The position numbers and the translations under genes were made by a program. The notes under the pieces are model-generated. The model saw only the letters and a program-made list of their open reading frames with translations. It had not been told where the DNA came from and ran no database searches. A stretch of 64,000 bases of DNA from Hoskinsella mucinilytica (GTDB lineage: Bacteria > Bacillota_I > Bacilli_A > Erysipelotrichales > Erysipelotrichaceae): positions 1 through 64,000 of the forward strand of contig NZ_JBEQZJ010000023.1 of the NCBI RefSeq assembly GCF_045223415.1. Direction: 5' to 3'. Position 1 is the first letter of the stretch. Every line of letters starts with the position of its first letter. Below are positions 43,613 to 52,593 of the stretch, in pieces.

Positions 43613-45532
43613 TTATTTTTTCATAGCTTTCTCTATATAGAATTTTGCTTTTTCGCTATTATCCAATATTTTAATAATATCACTATAACTGTCTTTTTCA
43701 TCCAAACCAAAATAGTTCTTAACCTGATCTGTTTTACCAAAATAAACAATTCTTCCGATCCTTTTTTCGTCAACTGCTACTACTAGGATTTTGTTAAATA
43801 TTTTTTCAAATTCCAGATAGGTATCATTTTCTTTCACATTTTTAGGATGATGGCTTACAACTGCCACAATACAGCCTTCCTCTGCTTTTTCTTTTAATTG
43901 TAAAAATAATTGACTTGCGAACGGTTCATCGAGACCAGAATCTGGCTCATCCAATATATAAAGATAACTGTTACACATATCAGCAATCGCCATGACCAGT
44001 CTTTTTTTCTCACCGCCACTTAAATTTTCTACTCTCTTTTCTAGCAGACTTTTTAAATTGTATTTATTAATAACCTCATTAAATTTATCCTCAGACAAGC
44101 GAATACCTCTCAGTTCAAGTTTCTTGTCTATTTCCTGTTTGACTTTCAAATCCGGACTGGATAAAGAAAACTGTGGGGCAAACGTTAAAAATTTCTCAAA
44201 TCCATTTTTTCCATTTCGGAGTTCATATTTTTCTTCCTGTCCATCTTGACGTATGATTAATGTAGATACCACATGTTTTTGATAGGATAGTCCAAATGTG
44301 CCCTTCAGTAATGTTGATTTTCCCGATCCGGATCCTCCCATAATAAAAACCATATCTCCAGCAGCTAATGAGAAGTCCACATCCTTGAGAAGGATTCTTT
44401 TTTTTCCACCATTTCCACATATCTTTTCTGCTTTCGTATGGAATGTAATGTTTTTTTTGTATTCTCTGTTCTTGTTTTCGATGTTTAACTGAATTGCTTC
44501 TCTTGTTATTCTTCCATAGCTTACATTTGATCGTTTACAATAATTTTCAACATAACTCGAATTAGAAAATACAACTATATGCTGCTCCAAAATCTGACAA
44601 GAGTAAAAAACATTTTCACCAATGTATTCAACACTATCAGGTATCTTAATTTTAGTTAAAGGGTTTGCCATAAACGCCCTGTCGCCAATTATTTTAAGAC
44701 TCTTAAAAAACACTGCTGATTTTAAAGAAGCGTTAATAAATGCTTCCTCTCCTATCATCTCTACATCCCCATAAAATCGACACAAACCCAATTTTTCACA
44801 ATCACAAAACGCTCGTTTTTTTATTGTGATATTCCCATATAGACATACTTCTTCTAATTCTTTACAACCTTCAAAAGCTTTTTCATCTATCACAACTATA
44901 TCTGCATTGATTACCAATTTTTTGAGTTTTACGTTTTCTTTAAATTCATCCTTTTTTATATGAATTTTGAATGATTTTAATGATAAAGTGCCTTTATCGT
45001 CAATTCGATCATCTACTACCGATTTTTTTATACTCAACTGTTTATAACGCAATTTATTTTCTTTACAATAATTAATATAGTAATCATTGAAGTAAAATAA
45101 TAACTCAATTTTAGTTTCTCTTGTTCCACATTCTTGAAATGCCGCATCACCAATAAAGGTAATGTTAGCAGGGAGATATAATTTCTCAATCAAACACCCA
45201 AAAAAGGAATAATTTCCTATATAGCGTAAAGAATTTGGAAATTCTATCGCAGAAATATTTGTACCAATAAATGCATAATCACCGATATATTCAAGATTGC
45301 ATGGCAATTCTATAGATTTCAATGCCTTACAATTTTCAAAAGCTGAATTTTCTATCTTCTTGATGTTTTTTCCTAAAATGATTTTTTCTAAGTTCTCACA
45401 ATTTTTAAAACAACCTTTACTGATTACTTCTATGTTAGAAGAGAGTTCCACTTCTTTAAAATGTTGATTCTTAAATTCTTCTTTTTTTAATATGCTGACT
45501 TCTTGCGGAATTTTCAAGATATCATTTCTCAT
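43613..45532 (-). CDS. Fusion of BspA-type leucine-rich repeats to an ABC ATPase
   Basis: A 639-residue cytoplasmic protein. Residues 1-340 are LRR_5/BspA-type repeats (IENSAFENCKALKSIELP, IGDYAFIGTNISAIEFPNSL, IGDRAFMANPLTKIKIPDS). They occur in two runs split by a Lys/Asp-rich linker near 165-200. From about 348 an ABC domain follows: Walker A MGGSGSGKST (399-407), Q-loop TFAPQFSLSS, signature LSGGEKKRLVMAIAD, Walker B YLYILDEPDSGLD and switch HHP. There is no signal peptide or membrane helix, so the repeats, normally found on secreted proteins, lie inside the cell. It overlaps the GrpE-like gene by 11 bp. The ABC half probably drives the permease encoded next. Confidence 0.85.
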   Translation of the reverse strand: MRNDILKIPQEVSILKKEEFKNQHFKEVELSSNIEVISKGCFKNCENLEKIILGKNIKKIENSAFENCKALKSIELPCNLEYIGDYAFIGTNISAIEFPNSLRYIGNYSFFGCLIEKLYLPANITFIGDAAFQECGTRETKIELLFYFNDYYINYCKENKLRYKQLSIKKSVVDDRIDDKGTLSLKSFKIHIKKDEFKENVKLKKLVINADIVVIDEKAFEGCKELEEVCLYGNITIKKRAFCDCEKLGLCRFYGDVEMIGEEAFINASLKSAVFFKSLKIIGDRAFMANPLTKIKIPDSVEYIGENVFYSCQILEQHIVVFSNSSYVENYCKRSNVSYGRITREAIQLNIENKNREYKKNITFHTKAEKICGNGGKKRILLKDVDFSLAAGDMVFIMGGSGSGKSTLLKGTFGLSYQKHVVSTLIIRQDGQEEKYELRNGKNGFEKFLTFAPQFSLSSPDLKVKQEIDKKLELRGIRLSEDKFNEVINKYNLKSLLEKRVENLSGGEKKRLVMAIADMCNSYLYILDEPDSGLDEPFASQLFLQLKEKAEEGCIVAVVSHHPKNVKENDTYLEFEKIFNKILVVAVDEKRIGRIVYFGKTDQVKNYFGLDEKDSYSDIIKILDNSEKAKFYIEKAMKK

Positions 45533-46304
45533 ATTTGCTCTTTGCTTCTCTTATTCTAACATACGCTTTTCTTAATACTTTATCTTCAAATTCGAAGCCA
45601 GGATTAAGTATTTCCACAACAATATAATCAAACTTTTCGAAATCGTAGGTTTCTTTTATATCAAACTCCATTTTATGAGGATCAAATGGTTCATTTATCT
45701 GAGGATTTATTTCTTTGATATCAAACAGTTTTATTTTCTGCCTTAACAAGTCTCTATGACCGGTTAATCTGTCAGACACATTTTCTAATTTTAAACTGCC
45801 TTCACAAGTATTGTTTAAAATCAGCTCTATGGAATCCAATAATTCAATCATTCCATATAATTGTGTTTCTTTATAACTCTCTTTTAATTGATTCAAATCT
45901 TTCGCAATCGTTTTCATAATGGTCTTATAAGCAGATTCTTCCAATTTGTTTCTTAACAAATTTTCAAACATTTCTATTGTTAACCTCATATCATCTTTTT
46001 CTTTAGCAATATCAAAATATCTGCTTTCATATGATATAAACGATTTTATCAGTTTTGTATATTCTATACATTCTTTATTTTCATTGTTTTCCACATGATC
46101 GTCTTTATTAATATGCATAGATTTAGATGGTGCATCATCCAAAGGAAGTGTTTCTTGTTGCACTTTTGAATCTAGCTTTTCATACTCTAAGCCCTCTTCA
46201 TCTATAAACTCATTAAAACTATTGCCTTTTAATTGCTTTCTTTTAGACATCTTTTTTCTTTTTCCTTTACATTTAATCATTTTTTCCTTAAAAAGCTCAA
46301 TCAT
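45522..46304 (-). CDS. GrpE-like nucleotide exchange factor
   Basis: A 260-residue protein. The first 95 residues are Lys-rich then acidic and disordered. A long helix (about 95-185) follows, then a C-terminal beta region with the GrpE pattern: NEPFDPHKMEFD matches the GExFDPxxHEA stretch and NPGFEFEDKVLRKAYVRI matches GYxLxDRVLRPAxVxV. GrpE releases ADP from Hsp70; this one overlaps the Hsp70-like gene by 8 bp and should serve it. It is longer and more divergent than housekeeping GrpE. The start could be 46304, 46280 or 46250; the first is used because of the coupled overlap. Confidence 0.75.
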   Translation of the reverse strand: MIELFKEKMIKCKGKRKKMSKRKQLKGNSFNEFIDEEGLEYEKLDSKVQQETLPLDDAPSKSMHINKDDHVENNENKECIEYTKLIKSFISYESRYFDIAKEKDDMRLTIEMFENLLRNKLEESAYKTIMKTIAKDLNQLKESYKETQLYGMIELLDSIELILNNTCEGSLKLENVSDRLTGHRDLLRQKIKLFDIKEINPQINEPFDPHKMEFDIKETYDFEKFDYIVVEILNPGFEFEDKVLRKAYVRIREAKSKYEK

Positions 46305-47796
46305 AATTAAATACCTTTATTTCAAATCTCTGATCATCATGATGATCACTGTGCACTTCAAGACTTAACAATCCCATTTCATCCAATGTATAAACAACAT
46401 TCATTTTAGTTCCCATTGGAACAGAATATTTAAATTTAAATATAAATGCTTTCAAAAGTTTTTGTGAGTTTAAATCACTATATACTTCACCATCTTCCCT
46501 AACATCTCCTTCATATATTTTATACGATACATAGTCTCCGTCCTGATTGGTGAAATAGATATCTTTTTTTTCTAATGGCAATGTTTCATTGAAATAGATT
46601 ACATTTTTTATTTTATTGATGCCTAATTCTTGAATAAATAAATTTGTCCCATAACTATGATTTGTCTTTAAAACCGTTGTAATATTGTTATCCTCTTTAT
46701 AAAGAATATCCCCAAATGCTACCGATGATTCTGGATAATGTAAATTCATTTTCATACCAGGAAAGTTCTTGCTTAACTGCTCTTTTACCATTGGCATATA
46801 AGTGCTTCCACCACACAATATCAATTGGTTTATCTCACAGTCAGCATTGTTTTGTATTATTTTTTTACAAATATCTATCGTTTCATCCATTAAATATTTT
46901 GTTATTGATTCAAATTCTGTTCTATTAATTTTCAAAGAATATCCACATTCAAGAGACAAAACAATTTCTTCATCATCACTTAATCTTTTCTTAAGATTTT
47001 CAATCTTGATTAAAAACTTTGAATATTCTCTGCTCTCTTCTTTTATGCTTTGAACTTCTTTTTTTTGGTCCTCTGCTAAACATTCTGATTCCAACCTTTT
47101 CAAAACATACTCAGCAAGCAATTGGTCCCATTGGTCTCCGCCTAGTTTTTTCTTTCCCATATGATCCACTACTTTAAGCATGTTAGAATCTGTATCTCTG
47201 TGAACAATCGCTACATCAAAAGTTCCACCTCCAAGGTCATAAACCAGTACATTATCACTCACTTTTATATTTTTTTCTTGCATAATATAAAAATAATGTA
47301 TTGCTGCCGCTACAGGTTCTTCAATCATTGCAATCACTTTTATCTTATAAACAGTAGAGTTCTTTACATAAATTTCTTCTACTGCCTTTTTTATTTTTGT
47401 TTTATAATCTTCAGAGAAGCCAACTGGAAAAGAAAGAACAACTTCATCAACTGCGTCCTCATACATACTTTCCAATTTGATATTTGCTACATTATTAATA
47501 AGATACTCTATATATTTTCGAACAATATACGTTTTTTCAAAAGATTTCCCATCAATATTTATAAATTTATCTCCTTCAAGCATTCCCTTAATAGATTTAA
47601 TTACATAATTAGGCAATGTAGAGATATAATCATTACATTTTTCTCCATATAATTCTCCTATATTCTGTTTGAAGAAAAATAAAGAAGGTTCCGGTTTATT
47701 TGATTTCATGATATTCATCAAACCGTTATCTCCTTCTTTACTATAAAAAGCGCAGTATGAGTTTGTCGTTCCAAAGTCTATTCCAATCCTTGACAT
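46297..47796 (-). CDS. Hsp70-like chaperone without the helical lid
   Basis: A 499-residue DnaK-family protein. The ATPase domain (about 1-365) has phosphate 1 IGIDFGTTNSYCAFY, phosphate 2 LVYDLGGGTFDVAIVHRD (about 181) and the adenosine motif LILCGGSTYMPMVKEQL (about 326). A beta domain of about 130 residues corresponds to the substrate-binding sandwich. The protein ends there: the C-terminal helical lid and EEVD-like tail of DnaK (about 610-640 residues) are missing. It cannot be the housekeeping DnaK by length. It is the first gene of the four-gene cassette and begins 24 bp after the capsule LCP gene, with GAGAGGGAG upstream. Confidence 0.85.
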   Translation of the reverse strand: MSRIGIDFGTTNSYCAFYSKEGDNGLMNIMKSNKPEPSLFFFKQNIGELYGEKCNDYISTLPNYVIKSIKGMLEGDKFINIDGKSFEKTYIVRKYIEYLINNVANIKLESMYEDAVDEVVLSFPVGFSEDYKTKIKKAVEEIYVKNSTVYKIKVIAMIEEPVAAAIHYFYIMQEKNIKVSDNVLVYDLGGGTFDVAIVHRDTDSNMLKVVDHMGKKKLGGDQWDQLLAEYVLKRLESECLAEDQKKEVQSIKEESREYSKFLIKIENLKKRLSDDEEIVLSLECGYSLKINRTEFESITKYLMDETIDICKKIIQNNADCEINQLILCGGSTYMPMVKEQLSKNFPGMKMNLHYPESSVAFGDILYKEDNNITTVLKTNHSYGTNLFIQELGINKIKNVIYFNETLPLEKKDIYFTNQDGDYVSYKIYEGDVREDGEVYSDLNSQKLLKAFIFKFKYSVPMGTKMNVVYTLDEMGLLSLEVHSDHHDDQRFEIKVFNYD

Positions 47797-47820
47797 ATTA
47801 TTTTTCTCCCTCTCTGATTT

Positions 47821-49245
47821 TTAAACCAGTTTTTTTGTTTGAATTATTCGACCCTTTACTTTCTCTATCTCTCCATCTGCCGGATAAAAGTAATACAGAT
47901 AATCAGCTGTCCTTACCTCATCCATATGCCACTTATACTCCCCTTCTATGCTGTGTACTTCCATATTCTGTAACTGTGGCAATAAATCTATTACCAACAT
48001 ACACGCATCACAGAAATCACTTTTAGGAAGGTTAGTTGTAAAGTTATTTGATATACTATCAATTACTTTCATCGCATGATCATAGCTTGGCTCTTCTCCA
48101 AACTTGGTGAAGATTGCCTTGATCAACTCCATCTGTTGATAGCCTCTGCTTCGTTCATTTAATGGCAAAGATTTTCGCTCACGTGCAAATGCCAATGCTT
48201 GTTTCCCATTCACATAGTTCATTCCTTCATTGATGGTGAATCCTCCAGGAGTATAAGTATAATGACTATACACATCCACACCACCCAATGCATCCACAAG
48301 GTCCATCAAACCTGTAAAATTCATCTTCACATAATAGTTGATATCAATATCTAATGCCTGCTCTATACTTGCGATAGAGGATTCTACTCCTCCCCACCAT
48401 CCGCTATAGGATAACTTACTAGAAGCATCTTTTACTGGAATATAGACAAATAAATCTCGTGGTACAACCTGTAGATTGACTTTCTTTGTTGTTGGATTGA
48501 TGGTTAAAAGGATATTCACATCGCCTCTTCCTGTAGATCCAACATCATTGATTCCTGATAGATCAGTACCACAAATATAGAGAGTAAAAGGATCTTTTGT
48601 AATATCTACATGTTTTGCTTGTGCCTGTTTCATTTCTACTTTCTTTTCGAAGATGACTTTGATTTCTTTATCCAAATCTGTTGTTTCTTCCTCTAATTCA
48701 CTTCTTCCAATAGAGGTCAATACCATCAGATCTACCTTATTGTTCTTTAGTAGCTCATAACTTTTCTTGGTGCTTTCTACAGGCATCAAATTCTTTAATA
48801 CGATCTTATGTTCATCTAAGATTTCTTTTGCATAATCATATCCATTACTATCATTTTGATCATATGCCATTTGATAGGATGTAAAGTTAGATAAAGTAGA
48901 TATCTTACTGTCTGCTTTTGCGATGATTTGAATGGTTTGATATTCTGTTGTATCTGACAGCTTATTTGTGACTGTGTTGACTTTATGTAACGCTAGACTG
49001 CACACTAAAAGTAGGATGCATAGAATGATTTGTAATATACAAGTGAGTTTTGGCTTTTTGAATTGAACCAGAAAAAGTATCACAGTACATAAAAAAGTGA
49101 TGAAAAGCATTATCAATGCATAGGATACTTTATACTGAAACAATGAGTAAACTGCATAAAACATGATACACATTAATACCAAAGTCAATCCTAAAATCAC
49201 TTTATACAAAAATCCTGATTTCAATTTTTGAAGATAGCTTTTCAT
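47821..49245 (-). CDS. LytR-CpsA-Psr (LCP) family cell-wall polymer ligase
   Basis: A 474-residue protein with three to four N-terminal membrane helices, an accessory domain (about 90-205) and a C-terminal LCP domain, the layout of pneumococcal Cps2A. The pyrophosphate-binding region shows GTDLSGINDVGSTGRGDVN, the VPRDLFVYIP motif and ARERKSLPLNERSRGYQQM with its conserved arginines. LCP proteins transfer undecaprenyl-linked polymers, such as capsule, to peptidoglycan outside the membrane. It is the last recognisable capsule gene, 3 bp after capG. Confidence 0.9.
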   Translation of the reverse strand: MKSYLQKLKSGFLYKVILGLTLVLMCIMFYAVYSLFQYKVSYALIMLFITFLCTVILFLVQFKKPKLTCILQIILCILLLVCSLALHKVNTVTNKLSDTTEYQTIQIIAKADSKISTLSNFTSYQMAYDQNDSNGYDYAKEILDEHKIVLKNLMPVESTKKSYELLKNNKVDLMVLTSIGRSELEEETTDLDKEIKVIFEKKVEMKQAQAKHVDITKDPFTLYICGTDLSGINDVGSTGRGDVNILLTINPTTKKVNLQVVPRDLFVYIPVKDASSKLSYSGWWGGVESSIASIEQALDIDINYYVKMNFTGLMDLVDALGGVDVYSHYTYTPGGFTINEGMNYVNGKQALAFARERKSLPLNERSRGYQQMELIKAIFTKFGEEPSYDHAMKVIDSISNNFTTNLPKSDFCDACMLVIDLLPQLQNMEVHSIEGEYKWHMDEVRTADYLYYFYPADGEIEKVKGRIIQTKKLV

Positions 49246-49248
49246 AAT

Positions 49249-50385
49249 CTACTTACGCCATACCATTTTATTGACAACCCCAGTATAAGATTGAATTAGT
49301 TTCACTACCTTATTGCTAACATCCTCTACATAGTTTGGTACCGGTATACCTAAATCATTATTTTCATTCATTGTAACTGCGGTTTCAACTGCCTGCACTA
49401 CTCCATTGTCACTGATTCCTGCTAGTACGAAACATCCTTTGTCCAATGCTTCTGGTCGTTCTGTACTTGTTCTGATACAAATTGCTGGAAATGATTTTCC
49501 TATGCTTGTAAAGAAAGAAGATTCCTCTGGTAGTGTTCCACTGTCGCTTACCACTGCATATGCATTCATTTGTAGATTGTTATAATCATGGAACCCTAAT
49601 GGCTCATGAAGTCTGACTCTTTCGTCTAATTGAAATCCTCTTTGTTCCAAGTACTTCTTTGATCTAGGATGACATGAATAAAGGATCGGCATATCATAGA
49701 GTTCCGCAAGTTTATTAATGGAAGAAAACAAGTCGATAAAGTTCTTTTCTGTATCGATGTTTTCTTCTCTATGAGCTGATAATAAGATGTATCCTTTTTC
49801 TTTTAGATCTAATCGTTTTAATACATCAGAAGCTTCAATCTGCGAAAGATTCGCTCTTAGTACTTCTGCCATAGGAGAACCTGTCACATAAGTTCTTTCC
49901 TTTGCAGTTCCTTCTGCATTCAAATATCTTCTTGCATGTTCGCTGTAACACAGATTCACATCTGAAATATGATCTACGATTCTTCTATTCGTTTCTTCAG
50001 GAAGACATTCATCAAAACATCTATTTCCTGCTTCCATATGGAAGATTGGAATATGTAAACGTTTTGCACTAATTGCACTTAAACAGCTGTTGGTATCACC
50101 TAGGATTAATAATGCATCTGGTTTTACCTCATTCATCAATTTATAACTTTTCGCAATGATATTACCTATTGTTTCTCCAAGATCATTTCCTACTGCTTCA
50201 AGATAATAATTTGGTTCTCTTAAACCTAGATCATCAAAAAACACTTGATTCAAACAATAATCATAATTCTGTCCTGTATGTACAAGTATCTGATCAAAAT
50301 ATGTATCACATTTTTTAATGACTTCTGACAAACGTATGATTTCTGGTCTTGTGCCTATGACTGTCATTAGTTTCAATTTACTCAT
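49249..50385 (-). CDS. capG: UDP-N-acetylglucosamine 2-epimerase type enzyme CapG
   Basis: A 378-residue non-hydrolysing 2-epimerase (VIGTRPEIIRLSEVIKK, LVHTGQNYDYCLN, LGDTNSCLSA, HMEAGNRCFDECLPEETNRR, VSDSGTLPEESSF). Immediately behind capE and capF it should be CapG/FnlC, the last enzyme of UDP-N-acetyl-L-fucosamine synthesis, converting the L-pneumosamine form. It overlaps capF by 8 bp. Confidence 0.88.
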   Translation of the reverse strand: MSKLKLMTVIGTRPEIIRLSEVIKKCDTYFDQILVHTGQNYDYCLNQVFFDDLGLREPNYYLEAVGNDLGETIGNIIAKSYKLMNEVKPDALLILGDTNSCLSAISAKRLHIPIFHMEAGNRCFDECLPEETNRRIVDHISDVNLCYSEHARRYLNAEGTAKERTYVTGSPMAEVLRANLSQIEASDVLKRLDLKEKGYILLSAHREENIDTEKNFIDLFSSINKLAELYDMPILYSCHPRSKKYLEQRGFQLDERVRLHEPLGFHDYNNLQMNAYAVVSDSGTLPEESSFFTSIGKSFPAICIRTSTERPEALDKGCFVLAGISDNGVVQAVETAVTMNENNDLGIPVPNYVEDVSNKVVKLIQSYTGVVNKMVWRK

Positions 50386-51538
50386 GTTCTTCTACCACCT
50401 TTTCAAAATAAGTATCTGGCTTATTAGGATCAAACATTTCATTGGCCCACATGATCGTCACCATATCAGTTTCTCCTATGTTGATGATGTTGTGTGTATA
50501 ACCTGTTGGAATGTCTATCACTTCTAGTTTTTCGCCACTTACTTGATATTCAATGATCTTATCTTCTCCGACTTTTCTGAATTGAATCAAACCTGTTCCA
50601 CTGACTACAAGAAACTTTTCATTCTTTGTATGATGCCAATGATTTCCCTTTGTGATTCCTGGTTTAGATATATTCACACTAACTTGACCATATTCTTTGG
50701 TCTTCAAGAATTCCGTAAAGCTACCTCTTTCATCTATATTCATTTTTAATGGATATCTGAATTCATTTTCAGGAAGATAGCTCAGATAAGTCGCATAAAG
50801 TTTCTTTGTTAATTCGTCTGCTTGATTAATTACTTCAAGAGTTGTTCTTGATTCTTTAAAGCTTCTGATTGTATTAGCTAAGTTACCTAAGGTACAGTTG
50901 TATACCTTTTCTACACCATAATGCACACCATCAACAATATAAGGATTACCACAAATACAATGGATGATTTCCTCTACAACATCGTCAATATAACATAATG
51001 GTAATGTTACTGATGGATCATTGATTTGAATATCTAGACCATGAGCAATATTATGACACCATGTTGCGACTACACTATTGTAATTAGGACGACACCATTT
51101 GCCAAATAGATTAGCAAAACGATAAATATAAATAGGATTACCGTTTTCTTTCCCAAAAGCTAGTAAGGCATCTTCGCCAGCTTTTTTGCTTTTCCCATAA
51201 TCGTTATCTCTTTCTGCTTGAATTGAAGAAGAAATCATAATAGGACACTTATTTCCTGCTTCTTTCAAATAGGAACAAAGAGCCTCGGTAAAGCCAAGAT
51301 TTCCTTCATAAAATTCAGAAGGAGTTTGTGGTCTATTTATACCTGCTAAATGAACGATGAAATCACAATCGGAACAAAACTCTTTCAATTCTTCTTTTGT
51401 GCTATTCAAATCATACTCATATAGCATAAGATCAGATGTTAAACACATTGTTTTATTTTTTTCATCTCTGATTGTTTTTAGTGTTTCTACCAAATTTCTA
51501 CCGACAAATCCTTTTGAACCAGTTACAAGAATTTTCAT
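50378..51538 (-). CDS. capF: Bifunctional 3-epimerase/4-reductase CapF
   Basis: A 386-residue two-domain protein. The N-terminal short-chain dehydrogenase half (VTGSKGFVGRNLVETL, YGKSKKAGEDAL) is followed by a C-terminal cupin (GNHWHHTKNEKFLVVSGTG, metal-binding histidines visible). This fusion is the signature of CapF/FnlB in the UDP-L-FucNAc pathway: the cupin epimerises C3 and the SDR half reduces C4 with NADPH. Confidence 0.92.
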   Translation of the reverse strand: MKILVTGSKGFVGRNLVETLKTIRDEKNKTMCLTSDLMLYEYDLNSTKEELKEFCSDCDFIVHLAGINRPQTPSEFYEGNLGFTEALCSYLKEAGNKCPIMISSSIQAERDNDYGKSKKAGEDALLAFGKENGNPIYIYRFANLFGKWCRPNYNSVVATWCHNIAHGLDIQINDPSVTLPLCYIDDVVEEIIHCICGNPYIVDGVHYGVEKVYNCTLGNLANTIRSFKESRTTLEVINQADELTKKLYATYLSYLPENEFRYPLKMNIDERGSFTEFLKTKEYGQVSVNISKPGITKGNHWHHTKNEKFLVVSGTGLIQFRKVGEDKIIEYQVSGEKLEVIDIPTGYTHNIINIGETDMVTIMWANEMFDPNKPDTYFEKVVEEHE

Positions 51539-51540
51539 AT

Positions 51541-52593
51541 CTATTTATTCTCCCATTTTTTTAGTTCTTCTCTAACCAATGGAACTTCAAGCAATTTATC
51601 TTTTACTTGTTCTAATGTCATCAATCTGGTATTGTTTGAATTAAATTGAGATAAATGACTCTTTTCTACACCTTCTGAAAAATATTTATCATAATTCAAA
51701 TCACGCTTATCTGCTGGTACTCTATAAAAGTCACCCATATCTATTGCATGTGCACATTCTTCATCAGTCAATAATGTTTCATACATTTTCTCTCCATGAC
51801 GGATACCAATTACTTTGTTTTCACTATCAGCATGGAACAATTCTTTAGTTGCTTCTGCTAATACATCAATTGTACAAGCTGGCGCTTTTTGTACAAAGAT
51901 ATCGCCACTTGTGCCATGTTCAAAAGCAAATAAGACTAGATCTACTGCTTCTTCTAAAGTCATTACAAAACGAGTCATACTTGGTTCAGTTAATGTTAGA
52001 GGTTTTCCATCATTAATTTGCGAAATAAAAAGAGGTATGACCGAACCTCTTGATGCTAATACATTTCCATATCTTGTGCACATGATGCTTGTTTTTTCTG
52101 AATCAACCGTTCTTGATTTCGCTACAATTACTTTTTCCATCATTGCTTTACTTGTTCCCATTGCATTAACTGGGTAAGCTGCTTTATCAGTAGATAAACA
52201 AACTACTTTTTTCACACCACATTCAATGGCAGCAGTAAGTACATTTTCTGTACCTAATACATTTGTTTTTACTGCTTCAACAGGGAAGAATTCACAGCTA
52301 GGCACCTGTTTTAAAGCAGCAGCATGGAAGATGTAATCTACTCCATGCATTGCATTCTTTATTGAATTGATATCTCTGACATCGCCAATATAGAATTTTA
52401 ATTTGTCAGATACCCCAGAATATTTTGACTGATACTCATGACGCATATTATCCTGTTTTAATTCATCTCTTGAAAAAATTCTTATTTCTTTGATATCTGT
52501 ATTTAGAAATCTATTTAATACTGCATTACCAAAAGAACCTGTTCCTCCAGTAATCATTAAAACTTTATTTTTAAAATATTCAGCAGTTTGCAT
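51541..52593 (-). CDS. capE: UDP-GlcNAc 4,6-dehydratase/5-epimerase CapE
   Basis: A 350-residue extended SDR enzyme (MITGGTGSFGNAVLNRF, AAALKQVPSCEFFPVEAVKT, STDKAAYPVNAMGTSKAMME). The Lys of the SDKA/MGTSK region replaces the Tyr of the usual YxxxK, as in the CapE/FlaA1 group. First committed step toward UDP-N-acetyl-L-fucosamine. AAGGAG precedes the start; capF follows after 2 bp. Confidence 0.9.
   Translation of the reverse strand: MQTAEYFKNKVLMITGGTGSFGNAVLNRFLNTDIKEIRIFSRDELKQDNMRHEYQSKYSGVSDKLKFYIGDVRDINSIKNAMHGVDYIFHAAALKQVPSCEFFPVEAVKTNVLGTENVLTAAIECGVKKVVCLSTDKAAYPVNAMGTSKAMMEKVIVAKSRTVDSEKTSIMCTRYGNVLASRGSVIPLFISQINDGKPLTLTEPSMTRFVMTLEEAVDLVLFAFEHGTSGDIFVQKAPACTIDVLAEATKELFHADSENKVIGIRHGEKMYETLLTDEECAHAIDMGDFYRVPADKRDLNYDKYFSEGVEKSHLSQFNSNNTRLMTLEQVKDKLLEVPLVREELKKWENK

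Noticed and set aside
44223..44420. Alternate frame in the ABC half of the LRR-ABC gene, considered as evidence for a frameshift
   Set aside because: The main frame is continuous through the Walker A, signature and Walker B motifs, so no frameshift is needed.
47161..47652. Plus-strand frame of 163 codons inside the Hsp70-like gene
   Set aside because: Its composition (Ile, Phe, Tyr, Asn, Cys rich) is that of an antisense shadow; the Hsp70 frame has intact motifs throughout.
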